Assembly (NCBI RefSeq): GCF_004353185.1
Contig: NZ_SMUS01000012.1
Coordinates: 41,256-105,255 of the forward strand
Direction of reading: 5' to 3'
Length of the DNA stretch: 64,000 nucleotides
From: Clostridium cuniculi
Lineage (GTDB): Bacteria > Bacillota > Clostridia > Clostridiales > Clostridiaceae
The stretch's first letter is position 1, and every line of letters starts with the position of its first letter. Below are positions 44,650 to 52,923 of the stretch, piece by piece. The notes under the pieces are model-generated. The model saw only the letters and a program-made list of their open reading frames with translations. It had not been told where the DNA came from and made no database searches. The translations under genes and the position numbers were made by a program.

Positions 44650-46002
44650 TTATTCAGCTTTAAGTGCTATTGCACATTCAATTCTCTTCTTTTGCATTTT
44701 ACATCCTATTTCATAAGGGATATGCATATCTCCATTAAATGCAAAGTTATTTGATTGACATCCACCACTACAGTAGAATCTTGCCCAACATTCTCTACAT
44801 TTCGGCTTGTTATAGATGTGAGCTTTCTTAAACTTCTTACCTAATTCAGCATCATATGTATCATCATAAATGCTTCCTAGTTTAAATTCTTCCTTACCTA
44901 CAAATTGGTGACATGGATAAACTTCTCCTTGTGGAGTTATTGCAACATATTCAAATCCTGCACCACATCCTGAAATTCTCTTATAAACACATGGTCCACC
45001 ATTTAAATCAATGTTGAAGTGATAGAAGTTGAATTCATCTCCTTCTTTCTTTCTTCTAACCATTTCATTATATAATTTATCATAGTTTTCAAATATTTCT
45101 GGTAAGTGTTCTTCCTTAAGTTCTAAGAAATGTCCTTTTTCTAAAACTACTGGTTCAATTGAAATTTCTCTAAATCCTTCATTTACCATAGCCTTAACAT
45201 CTTCATAGAAGTCAGTATTAGCTCCTGTAAATGTTCCTCTTACATAGTAATGCTTAGATTTATCTCTCTTTTCAATCATTCTCTTAATGTTTGGAAGTAT
45301 ATCATCATAAGAACCACTTCCATCTACTTTAATTCTTACATTATCATTAACTTCTTTTCTACCATCTAATGAAAGGATTATGTTGCCCATTTCTTTATCC
45401 ATAAAATCCATCATCTCTTCAGTTAAAAGAGTAGCATTAGTAGTCATAGTAAATCTAATGTTCTTCTTCCAAGCCTTTTCATTTTCTCTAGCATAAGCTA
45501 TTATTTCTTTAACCTTGTCCATGATCATTGTTGGTTCTCCACCAAATAAATCAATTTCAATGTTTCTTCTTGGACCACTTCTCTTAACTACATAATCTAT
45601 TGCCTTTTTAGCAGTTTCAACAGACATTACACCCTTATGTCCATTGTATTCACCTTCATCTGCAAAACAATATTTACATCTTAGATTACATCCATGAATT
45701 ATATTTAAACATACTGCCTTAATATAATCTCTGTCATCCATTGATGAATGTGCTATATCTTCGTATTGATCTCTTGAATATAATATATCTTCATCAATAA
45801 GCTCTAATATTTCTTCATAAGCTTCTGATATAGTTTCTTCACCATATTTAGCTCCGAATTCTTTTATAAGTTCTTCTTTATCTCTTAGTTTATTATCATC
45901 TACTAAATCATAAACTAATTCATCTACAATATGTACAGCGCCTGTATTAACGTCTAAAACAAAGAAATTATCTCCTTGTTTAAATTTGTGTATTAAAGCC
46001 AT
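44650..46002 (-). CDS. scfB: SCIFF peptide radical-SAM/SPASM maturase
   Basis: 450 residues. Radical-SAM cluster cysteines C105, C109, C112 (GCNLRCKYCFA), SAM-binding DLFGGEPT, and a C-terminal SPASM region with many cysteines (GGPCVYKRISGCGAGF; VYPCHQF; CRECWARFYCSGGC) for two auxiliary Fe-S clusters. The N-terminal ~85 residues form the peptide-recognition domain. This is the CteB-type enzyme that installs thioether cross-links from cysteines in the SCIFF precursor encoded just upstream. Widespread in Clostridia; the physiological role of the product is not established. GGAGGA precedes the ATG. Confidence 0.96.
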   Translation of the reverse strand: MALIHKFKQGDNFFVLDVNTGAVHIVDELVYDLVDDNKLRDKEELIKEFGAKYGEETISEAYEEILELIDEDILYSRDQYEDIAHSSMDDRDYIKAVCLNIIHGCNLRCKYCFADEGEYNGHKGVMSVETAKKAIDYVVKRSGPRRNIEIDLFGGEPTMIMDKVKEIIAYARENEKAWKKNIRFTMTTNATLLTEEMMDFMDKEMGNIILSLDGRKEVNDNVRIKVDGSGSYDDILPNIKRMIEKRDKSKHYYVRGTFTGANTDFYEDVKAMVNEGFREISIEPVVLEKGHFLELKEEHLPEIFENYDKLYNEMVRRKKEGDEFNFYHFNIDLNGGPCVYKRISGCGAGFEYVAITPQGEVYPCHQFVGKEEFKLGSIYDDTYDAELGKKFKKAHIYNKPKCRECWARFYCSGGCQSNNFAFNGDMHIPYEIGCKMQKKRIECAIALKAE

Positions 46003-46105
46003 TTCACTTTCCTCCTAGTAATATTTTTCCCCTATATCTTGAAACAATATCTTATTTAATCCTAATGTCAATTTGATAAATCAACTTCTACTAACAAATA
46101 AAGTT

Positions 46106-46134
46106 AAGCAGCAACTTTTTTCAAGTTACTGCTT
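46106..46134 (-). terminator. Attenuator-like hairpin between SCIFF precursor and maturase
   Basis: 12-bp stem with one mismatch (46106-46117 with 46123-46134), right after the precursor stop codon; T-rich on the minus side. Probably lowers expression of the maturase relative to the peptide. Confidence 0.7.
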
Positions 46135-46142
46135 GTCTTTAA

Positions 46143-46280
46143 TTAGTTTTCACACTCTAAGTTAGCAACTGTGCAAGAAGTTTTGCAAGCTGATTGGCAT
46201 GAGTTTGCACATTCCTTGCATCCTGGTTTGCATAAGCTATTTTTGATGTTTGTTTTGTTGATTGTTTTTATGTGTTTCAT
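46143..46280 (-). CDS. scfA: SCIFF (six cysteines in forty-five) RiPP precursor peptide
   Basis: 45 residues, ATG at 46280 with GGAGG eight bases upstream, TAA at 46143. N-terminal leader MKHIKTINKTNIKNSL is the highly conserved SCIFF start; the rest, from C17 on, carries seven cysteines (C17, C21, C24, C28, C32, C36, C43) including CQSACKTSCTVANLEC. It is the substrate of the maturase downstream, which joins cysteine sulphurs to alpha or gamma carbons of acceptor residues (ranthipeptide class). Too short for standard ORF thresholds; an unrelated frame on the plus strand overlaps it and is not real. Confidence 0.95.
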   Translation of the reverse strand: MKHIKTINKTNIKNSLCKPGCKECANSCQSACKTSCTVANLECEN

Positions 46281-46447
46281 GTCGAATCCTCCATATTTCA
46301 AATATAACATTGGTAATTATAGCACAGTTTTTCATGGTAATAAAGTATTTATTTTGGAACACTGTCCTCTCTTACCTTTACAGTAAAATATATATTAAAA
46401 AAACATTTATATTATTACTTTCATTAAAATTTTATTTTTAGAAAAAG

Positions 46448-46485
46448 AAAACAGTATTTACATTAATAGCAAATACTGTTTTTCT
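46448..46485 (-). terminator. Intrinsic terminator of the 87-residue gene
   Basis: 12-bp perfect stem (46448-46459 with 46471-46482) with A/T runs outside, immediately after the stop at 46487. Confidence 0.82.
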
Positions 46486-46486
46486 T

Positions 46487-46750
46487 CTATAAGGAAGTCT
46501 CTTTTTTTATTTCTTCTATCATATCATCTTCTGATAAAGTTTTATCATCATATGGACTATAGATATCATTTAAATGTACTGTATAATATACATTCTTACT
46601 TTTCTTTTCTTTTTTATTATTTTTATTCTCTTCCTCAACATTCTTAGTTTTTTTATCTATATTATTTTTTACTAAAACACCTGCGGCAACTGAAGCTACA
46701 ACCGCTGATAATGCTCCAAAAATTAACTTTTTATTATTTTTAATACTCAT
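46487..46750 (-). CDS. Small membrane-anchored hypothetical protein, 87 aa
   Basis: ATG at 46750 with GAGGTGG about five bases upstream; a GTG three codons earlier has no ribosome binding site. Residues 8-27 form one hydrophobic, alanine/valine-rich helix, followed by a strongly charged K/E/N-rich linker and a tail (VYYTVHLNDIYSPYDDKT...). Likely a single-pass membrane protein with the charged part inside or as a spacer. Family not recognised. Confidence 0.7.
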   Translation of the reverse strand: MSIKNNKKLIFGALSAVVASVAAGVLVKNNIDKKTKNVEEENKNNKKEKKSKNVYYTVHLNDIYSPYDDKTLSEDDMIEEIKKETSL

Positions 46751-46911
46751 ATTCTCCACCTCGCTGTTATAAAAATTATATACAGATTAACTATTTTAGT
46801 CAATTTACAAAATAGTTAAATTTTTATTACATATTAGAATCTTAAGTTTTTAGTTAAGTTTATCTATTTTTAATATTGACATTATTTATATTTTTCTTAC
46901 AATACCGCTTA

Positions 46912-47082
46912 TTATTTTTTACTAAAATTCTCCCTCTCTATATCTATATTCTCTTTTATATAATTAAAATTACTTTTATTATGAGATTTAACTATATCTT
47001 CAACATTTACAATAGAAGTATTGCTACTTTGACTTTCTACAAATATATCTTCTTCAGTTAATTTATTTTCAAATTTATTCAT
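46912..47082 (-). CDS. Small hydrophilic protein, 56 aa
   Basis: ATG at 47082, TAA at 46912, starting 11 bases after the stop of the M15 peptidase gene with AAGGAT upstream. Product begins MNKFENKLTEEDIFVESQSS and ends IDIERENFSKK: acidic, asparagine-rich, no membrane segment. An open frame of similar length on the opposite strand (46876-47061) has a hydrophobic, low-complexity product and no ribosome binding site, so the minus strand frame is preferred. Family unknown; probably the last gene of the yhaM-M15 operon. Confidence 0.55.
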   Translation of the reverse strand: MNKFENKLTEEDIFVESQSSNTSIVNVEDIVKSHNKSNFNYIKENIDIERENFSKK

Positions 47083-47092
47083 AATTTTATCC

Positions 47093-48013
47093 TTACTCTC
47101 CTAACTTCTTATTTATTAAATTAATAATTCCCTCAATATTTTCATTTACCTCTATATCACCATACCAATTTTCTAAATCCTCCTGTTTATTATCCCCAAA
47201 ATATTTTGCCTTAAGTATTATTTCTGGTCTATATTCAAAATGTAGAATATCAAAATGAGCCCACTTTCCTCCCCAAACAAATCCATGATTCTCAAAAGCC
47301 TCAACAATTGCCTGTGGATAAGAAGCTATTCTTTTACTTCCTTCCTCCTTAGATACCCACTTCCAATAATCTGAATCATTTCTATTTAAATCAATTGAAA
47401 TTCCATATGCATGTGCACTTAAAAGTCCAGTATCTTGTATATGTCTATAATTATATCCACCACTTAATGGAGCTACATAAGATTCATCTCTTGACCCTCT
47501 TTGAAGTGTATTTGAAATATCATTTAATGCAGCTTTCAGCTCTTCACTAGCTTTATTAACAGTACTAAACATTACTGTTCCATAATAAGTTGATATTGAA
47601 CTTAAGTTTTTCTCAATTTCACTTTTACTTTCTCCATACATGGCTCCTAAAAATCCATAATTTCTTATTCTACCTGGATCATAATTATTATCCATTACTT
47701 TATCAATCATATTTAGCGGATAAATATCACTTAATGTATCTTCTAAATCAGCATTAAAAAACTTTTGATCATAAGTTTTTTCTTTTTTATCATCGTATAA
47801 TATTTTCTTACCATTTTTCATTACAATATAAATAGAATCATTAGAATCTTTTTCTATATCTATTATTTGCTCAGGATAAGCTAACATAAGAACTAATAAA
47901 TCTTGTTTTACATGAGTAATATAATTACTGTCTTCTATAGTAATTCCATAAACCTTATATGGTATAACTAATAGTATCATTACAAAACATATTATTTTGA
48001 TTCTATTTTTCAT
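47093..48013 (-). CDS. M15 family D-Ala-D-Ala carboxypeptidase-like protein
   Basis: 306 residues from ATG 48013 (AGAGGTG six bases upstream; a GTG three codons earlier is less likely). Signal or membrane-anchor segment at residues 5-23 (KIICFVMILLVIPYKVYG). The C-terminal ~130 residues hold the zinc peptidase domain: LLSAHAYGISIDLN with the H/D ligands, HGFVWGGKW and HFDILHFEYRPE with the last histidine ligand. These enzymes trim peptidoglycan stem peptides or cross-links. It follows the yhaM-like gene by 12 bases. Confidence 0.86.
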   Translation of the reverse strand: MKNRIKIICFVMILLVIPYKVYGITIEDSNYITHVKQDLLVLMLAYPEQIIDIEKDSNDSIYIVMKNGKKILYDDKKEKTYDQKFFNADLEDTLSDIYPLNMIDKVMDNNYDPGRIRNYGFLGAMYGESKSEIEKNLSSISTYYGTVMFSTVNKASEELKAALNDISNTLQRGSRDESYVAPLSGGYNYRHIQDTGLLSAHAYGISIDLNRNDSDYWKWVSKEEGSKRIASYPQAIVEAFENHGFVWGGKWAHFDILHFEYRPEIILKAKYFGDNKQEDLENWYGDIEVNENIEGIINLINKKLGE

Positions 48014-48025
48014 CTGCTTCACCTC

Positions 48026-48925
48026 TTATAGATACAATTTCGTTTCAATTCTTCTATCATATTCTGACCAACTTCCTGGTTCTGTTTTTTCTTTTATTTG
48101 AGATATTTTATTCATGGTTGCATCTATAGAATCTGCCGAATTAAGAATAAATGCTTCCTCCATTCTCATTTCTCTTGGTGAACCATATTCAAGTTTTCCA
48201 TGATGTTGTACTATACACCCCTTCATTCTTGTAATAAAATCTTCTGAATAAAATCCTGGATTATCATTAAAGGCTTTATCAAGCATTTCTGTTCCAATTA
48301 CTATATGCCCTTCCATTTCACCTCTAAGTGTATACTTAAAAGGCCCATCATAATATAACTCATATATTTTCCCTATATCATGAAGTTTTGCTGCAAGAAT
48401 TGCAATTTCCTTATTTCTACAATCATATCTTTCACAAAGCATAATAGTTAAATACATAACACCTAATGTATGCTCTGCCAACCCTCCTATATAATTATGA
48501 TGCATAGAAACGCCACCAATGCCTCTTTTAAACTTATCTAAAAAATCTTCATCTTTAAAGAAGTAATCATTTAACGCTTTTCCTTCTCTGGATATTATAT
48601 ATTCATCTGTATATAATTCAATTTCCTCCATAATATCTTCTATATCTCTTTTGACTGTAGGTAAATAATCTATAGAATTATATTCATCTACAAAAGTATA
48701 TTTTTTCACTTCTAAATTAGTATCTTTTTTACCCTCTATTTCAATAACTTTCCCTTCAAGAATATCTCCGGCTTTATTTTGTATTGTTGCCTTTATTTCT
48801 CCAGTTTTATCCGCTAATATACATACTACCTTAGTAGTATCTCTAAACATGACTCTCATAACCATTAGTGAGGTTTTTATTTCACTTCCATTTTTAACAT
48901 TTGCTAAAAATATATCCTTCTTCAT
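48026..48925 (-). CDS. yhaM: 3'-5' exoribonuclease YhaM family (OB fold + HD domain)
   Basis: 299 residues, slightly shorter than Bacillus YhaM. N-terminal ~90 residues form an OB-fold nucleic-acid binding domain (CILADKTGEIKATIQNKAG); the HD phosphohydrolase domain follows with HHNYIGGLAEHTLGV, KLHDIGKIYEL (the HD dyad) and IVQHHGKLEYGSP. YhaM trims RNA 3' ends and degrades short RNA/DNA. First gene of a likely operon with the M15 peptidase and a 56-residue ORF. Confidence 0.92.
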   Translation of the reverse strand: MKKDIFLANVKNGSEIKTSLMVMRVMFRDTTKVVCILADKTGEIKATIQNKAGDILEGKVIEIEGKKDTNLEVKKYTFVDEYNSIDYLPTVKRDIEDIMEEIELYTDEYIISREGKALNDYFFKDEDFLDKFKRGIGGVSMHHNYIGGLAEHTLGVMYLTIMLCERYDCRNKEIAILAAKLHDIGKIYELYYDGPFKYTLRGEMEGHIVIGTEMLDKAFNDNPGFYSEDFITRMKGCIVQHHGKLEYGSPREMRMEEAFILNSADSIDATMNKISQIKEKTEPGSWSEYDRRIETKLYL

Positions 48926-49067
48926 TTATACTTCCTCCAAAGCCTATACTATATTATAATTTAGTTTAACCTAAATAATGTTAAAATATTTTCTTAATTA
49001 CTTTCAATTTATCACTATTTTCATCTCATTATTATTAATATTCCTAAATATTTATAAAAATAATAAA

Positions 49068-49108
49068 GAGTATTTAAAGCCTAAATATCTTTTAAACTTT
49101 AAATACTC
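49068..49108 (-). terminator. Intrinsic terminator of yhgE-like gene
   Basis: 12-bp stem (49068-49079 with 49097-49108), 30 bases after the stop at 49138, with T-rich sequence beyond on the minus strand. Confidence 0.75.
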
Positions 49109-49137
49109 CACTAAATTAATATTTAATAATTATTAAT

Positions 49138-51285
49138 CTATTCTCCAATTCCACTCTTTTCAAAACTTTCTGTGAAACCATGTGTTAATTTATTTATTGG
49201 TTTCTTAAGGAATAATGAGATAAGTATAAATATTGCTCCATATATTAAAAGTACTACTATATCCTTAATTAATACATTTTGAACAACTCCACCAATTGCT
49301 TCTCTTGCAAATGAGATAGCATAAGTAAATGGTAAAAATGGATTAATAACTTGGAAGAACTTTGGTGTTAATTGAATAGGGAATGTTCCTCCTGATCCAC
49401 CAATTTGTATTACTAATAATACAATACCTAAAACTTTACCTATATTTCCAAGCACAGAGCAAAGTGAATATAAAATTAATGTAAATATAATACTTGTAAA
49501 TACACTACCTAATACGAATAATAACGGATTTACACAATATATCTTTAATATATATAAATCTCCTACAGCAACTATTATAGCTTGAATTATTGCTATACTC
49601 ATAAATAATAACATCTTTCCAAAATATTGTGACATAGCTGAATATTCACCTTCAGCCTCAACTGTTAACATTGAAGCTAACAATAATAATCCTACCCATA
49701 ATGATAATACTGTATAAAATGGTGTCATTCCTGTACCATAGTTACCCATTGGGAATAATTTATTTTCTACTATATTTACTGGATTGGCTAAAAAGTCACT
49801 TCTTTTTTGAACATCGCTCTTTAATAAATCTACTATTTCTTGTAAGTCCGCACTATTATTAATACTACTAACCTTACTAACTAAATCATTAATCATATTT
49901 TCAGCTTCTGGAAGCTTTTCCTTGACAAATTCAATTCCTTCAATACCTTTATCTGCACCTTCATAAACAGTACTTAATAAGTCAGAAACTTGTGGTAACT
50001 TTTCCTCTGCTGCACTTAATACAGATGCTGCGTTATCCGCTGTAGTATATGCCTGATCAAAAATACTATTTATCTTTGCTGATATATTAGAATCAAAATT
50101 ATCATATAAGTTTCCTGATATACTACTAATATCATTTGCAAAAGATACAACATTATTTAATAAATTTAAATCTGGTTTTTGTCCATTTGCTAAATTATCT
50201 TTTACTGTGTTTAAAGCAGTTATAGCAGAACTCACCTTATTATTTACATTTTGTAAATTACTAATTATATCATCAAATTTTCCAGGATTAAACTTATTCA
50301 TAGTTTCAAGAATACTTATTAATGAATCAGCACTCTTATTTATACTACTTAATTTATCAATTAAACTATCTATCATTGCTGGAGCGTTTTCTGAACCAGC
50401 ATTTATTGCATCTATTAATGCACTAGTATATTTAGAAACATCATTAGCTATTTCATTTAATAACTTAATATCATTTTTAATTACTGGTGCTATATTATTT
50501 AAACTTTCTTTTGAAGAATTTAAGAAATCTTTAACCTCACCACTTAAAGTTTGTGCATTCTCAATAGTTTCTTTTATTTTAGGAATATCTTGTTGAACTT
50601 CACCTACTAATGTTTTTAGTTGTTCAGCACCACTTCCTGCTAAATTAACTACATCATTTATATTTCCAAAATGACTTTGTACTTCTACTAGTGAATTGTA
50701 AATTGTACTAATCTTAGGTATTTGATTTTCAAGTTCTATCCCAATCTCATTTCCTAATCCAAATATTGTATCACTTACAGTTGAAACTACTGCTTTACTT
50801 ACATTTTCTTGTATGGCACTTGCTCCCTTATCTGTAAGTTTAGGTGCTATTGCATTTATTTTCTCATTTACTGTATAAATTATATTTCCCTTTTGAATAT
50901 CTTGTGTAATAATAGATGTTAAATTTTTAGAGAAATCTTCAGGAATAGTTATCATTGCATAATACTTTCCTTCTTCAACCATTTGAGTTGCTTCCTCTTC
51001 ACTAACAAATTGCCATCCCATTTGTTTATTATCTTTTAACTGCTCTACAACATCATTTCCTAAATTAATATCTTTACCATTTAAAGTTGTTCCTGCATCC
51101 TTATTAACAACTCCTATTTTTATACCACTTGTTGCTGATTCTGCATATGGATCCCAGGATGCCTTGATATTAAACCAAGCATATAAAGAAGGTAAAATAC
51201 ATAATGCTATAACAACAATAATTGCCCCATAATTTTTAAAGATGTTTTTTAAATCTCTTCTAAAAATTTCAAATGCGCCTTTCAT
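49138..51285 (-). CDS. YhgE/Pip family membrane protein
   Basis: 715 residues. N-terminal membrane helix at 18-38 after MKGAFEIFRRDLKNIFKN, a long extracytoplasmic region (about 40-520) rich in Ser/Asn/Ile with predicted coiled coils, and five to six membrane helices in the last 200 residues (ABC-2-like). This is the YhgE/Pip (phage infection protein) architecture, also seen in EsaA of type VII secretion. Role usually unknown; in lactococci a homologue is a phage receptor. AAGGAGTAGG precedes the ATG. A palindrome overlapping the promoter suggests control by a TetR-type repressor. Confidence 0.9.
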   Translation of the reverse strand: MKGAFEIFRRDLKNIFKNYGAIIVVIALCILPSLYAWFNIKASWDPYAESATSGIKIGVVNKDAGTTLNGKDINLGNDVVEQLKDNKQMGWQFVSEEEATQMVEEGKYYAMITIPEDFSKNLTSIITQDIQKGNIIYTVNEKINAIAPKLTDKGASAIQENVSKAVVSTVSDTIFGLGNEIGIELENQIPKISTIYNSLVEVQSHFGNINDVVNLAGSGAEQLKTLVGEVQQDIPKIKETIENAQTLSGEVKDFLNSSKESLNNIAPVIKNDIKLLNEIANDVSKYTSALIDAINAGSENAPAMIDSLIDKLSSINKSADSLISILETMNKFNPGKFDDIISNLQNVNNKVSSAITALNTVKDNLANGQKPDLNLLNNVVSFANDISSISGNLYDNFDSNISAKINSIFDQAYTTADNAASVLSAAEEKLPQVSDLLSTVYEGADKGIEGIEFVKEKLPEAENMINDLVSKVSSINNSADLQEIVDLLKSDVQKRSDFLANPVNIVENKLFPMGNYGTGMTPFYTVLSLWVGLLLLASMLTVEAEGEYSAMSQYFGKMLLFMSIAIIQAIIVAVGDLYILKIYCVNPLLFVLGSVFTSIIFTLILYSLCSVLGNIGKVLGIVLLVIQIGGSGGTFPIQLTPKFFQVINPFLPFTYAISFAREAIGGVVQNVLIKDIVVLLIYGAIFILISLFLKKPINKLTHGFTESFEKSGIGE

Positions 51286-51325
51286 TTCGTCCTACTCCTT
51301 TGATATTTACTTACTAATAGAGTAC

Positions 51326-51353
51326 ATTTTAGCACTTTGGTACTAAAATTCAA
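51326..51353 (-). promoter_or_regulatory. Predicted yhgE promoter with overlapping palindromic operator
   Basis: Minus strand TTGAAT (51348-51353) and TAAAAT (51326-51331), 16-base spacer. The spacer and part of the -10 form an 8-4-8 near-palindrome, TTTAGTAC-n4-GTGCTAAA (51328-51347, one mismatch pair). Likely repressor site. A second palindrome, TTAGTGTATACTAA (51609-51622), lies before the divergent helicase gene. The remainder of 51286-51654 is AT-rich. Confidence 0.5.
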
Positions 51354-51654
51354 GTTTTAGTTTTCTATGATTTTTTTACTATTTTCCCTGTCAATCGTTA
51401 ATTTTCTATATAGTTAAACGTTTTTTCTATATTTAAACAAAAAATTTTTTTAATAAAATTTAAACATGCTATTAACATTTTATTCATTTTTCTATTTTAT
51501 ATTTCATTTTTGTTTTTTGCTTTTTTTAAATTAATATACTATATTAATTTTATTAATTTCCCAATAATTTTTAATTTCTATGTATAAATTTCTATACTAA
51601 AATTATTTTTAGTGTATACTAATATAGATACTAAAAAATACCGAGGAGAAAATA

Positions 51655-52800
51655 ATGAATATGTCATTTAATGAACTTAATTTAAATTCAAATATAATAG
51701 AAGGTTTAAAACTTCAAGGAATCACTTCTCCAACTGAAGTACAAAGCCTAACTATTCCAAAAGCATTGGAAAACTTAGATATTATCGCCGAATCACATAC
51801 TGGTAGTGGAAAAACTTTAGCTTACATATGTCCTATTTTTCAAAAAATAAATACAGAAAAAAAAGAAATGCAAGCTATTATACTTGCTCCAACTCACGAG
51901 TTAGTTATGCAAATTGATGCACAAATAAAACTGCTTGCAAAGAACTCAAATATGAATGTAACTTCACTTACTATAATGGGTGAATCTAATATTGAAAAAC
52001 AAATAAAAAAACTTAAGGAAGTAAAACCTCATATAATAGTAGGTTCAGCTGGAAGAGTTCTTGATTTAATTAAAAAGAAGAAAATATCTGCCCATACTAT
52101 AAAAACTATAGTTATGGATGAAGCTGATAGTTTATTAGCTAAAAATAAATCTACAATAATAAAAGATATAATCAAGGCTACTATGAAAGATAGACAGCTT
52201 ATGTTCTTCTCTGCAAGTATGAATAATACAGCCTTAGAAATTTCTAAATCATTAGTTAAAGAAGTTCATATAGTAAAATCTGAATCTAAGTCAGTTCTAA
52301 ACCCAAATATTTCTCATATGTTTATTACTTGTGAATTTAGAGATAGATTTGAAACTTTAAGAAAACTATTAGCAGCTGAAAGCCCTGAAAGAGCTATAGT
52401 ATTTATTAACAATAGTACAGAACTTCAAAATATTAATGAAAAATTAGATTATCATAAAGTTAAATCTACAGCTATCTTCGGAAATGCTTCAAAAGAACAA
52501 AGACAAAGATCAATAGAAGCCTTTAGAAATGGAAAATTTAATGTTTTAGTTTCTTCTGACGTATCAGCTAGAGGCTTAGATATTCCAGAAGTAACTCATA
52601 TTATAAGCATGGATTTCCCAGAAAATCCTGATGAATACTTACACAGAGCAGGAAGAACAGCACGTGGAAACCTTTCAGGATCTTCAATTTGTATAGGTAC
52701 AAGACGTGATTTAGAGTCTATAAAATCATACCAAAAAGCTTTTAAAATTAAATTTACTGAAATGAAATTATATGGTGGTAACTTAATACCAGTTAAATAA
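51655..52800 (+). CDS. DEAD-box RNA helicase
   Basis: 381 residues, the compact helicase core without a long C-terminal tail. Q-motif region FNELNLNSNIIEGLKLQGIT, Walker A SHTGSGKT, PTHEL (Ia), DEAD box MDEADSLL, motif III SAS, and motif VI HRAGRTARG are all present. Unwinds or remodels RNA; homologues act in cold adaptation, ribosome assembly or mRNA decay. GAGGAG precedes the ATG. Long imperfect terminator hairpin downstream. Confidence 0.93.
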   Translation: MNMSFNELNLNSNIIEGLKLQGITSPTEVQSLTIPKALENLDIIAESHTGSGKTLAYICPIFQKINTEKKEMQAIILAPTHELVMQIDAQIKLLAKNSNMNVTSLTIMGESNIEKQIKKLKEVKPHIIVGSAGRVLDLIKKKKISAHTIKTIVMDEADSLLAKNKSTIIKDIIKATMKDRQLMFFSASMNNTALEISKSLVKEVHIVKSESKSVLNPNISHMFITCEFRDRFETLRKLLAAESPERAIVFINNSTELQNINEKLDYHKVKSTAIFGNASKEQRQRSIEAFRNGKFNVLVSSDVSARGLDIPEVTHIISMDFPENPDEYLHRAGRTARGNLSGSSICIGTRRDLESIKSYQKAFKIKFTEMKLYGGNLIPVK

Positions 52801-52847
52801 TAAAAAATATTTAATTCTTATAATTACATATAACTATCCTTAATATT

Positions 52848-52900
52848 AATACCTTTAATTTTTGCATACTTTATAAAAAAATGTAAAAACTAAAGGTATT
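52848..52900 (+). terminator. Intrinsic terminator of helicase gene
   Basis: Long imperfect stem (about 52848-52868 with 52880-52900) followed by a T-rich stretch, before the spore protein start at 52924. Confidence 0.68.
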
Positions 52901-52923
52901 ATTTATTTACTAAGGAGAAAAAT

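Noticed and set aside
46171..46386. 71-residue ORF on the plus strand
   Set aside because: Antisense to the SCIFF precursor, which has the conserved leader, cysteines and ribosome binding site.
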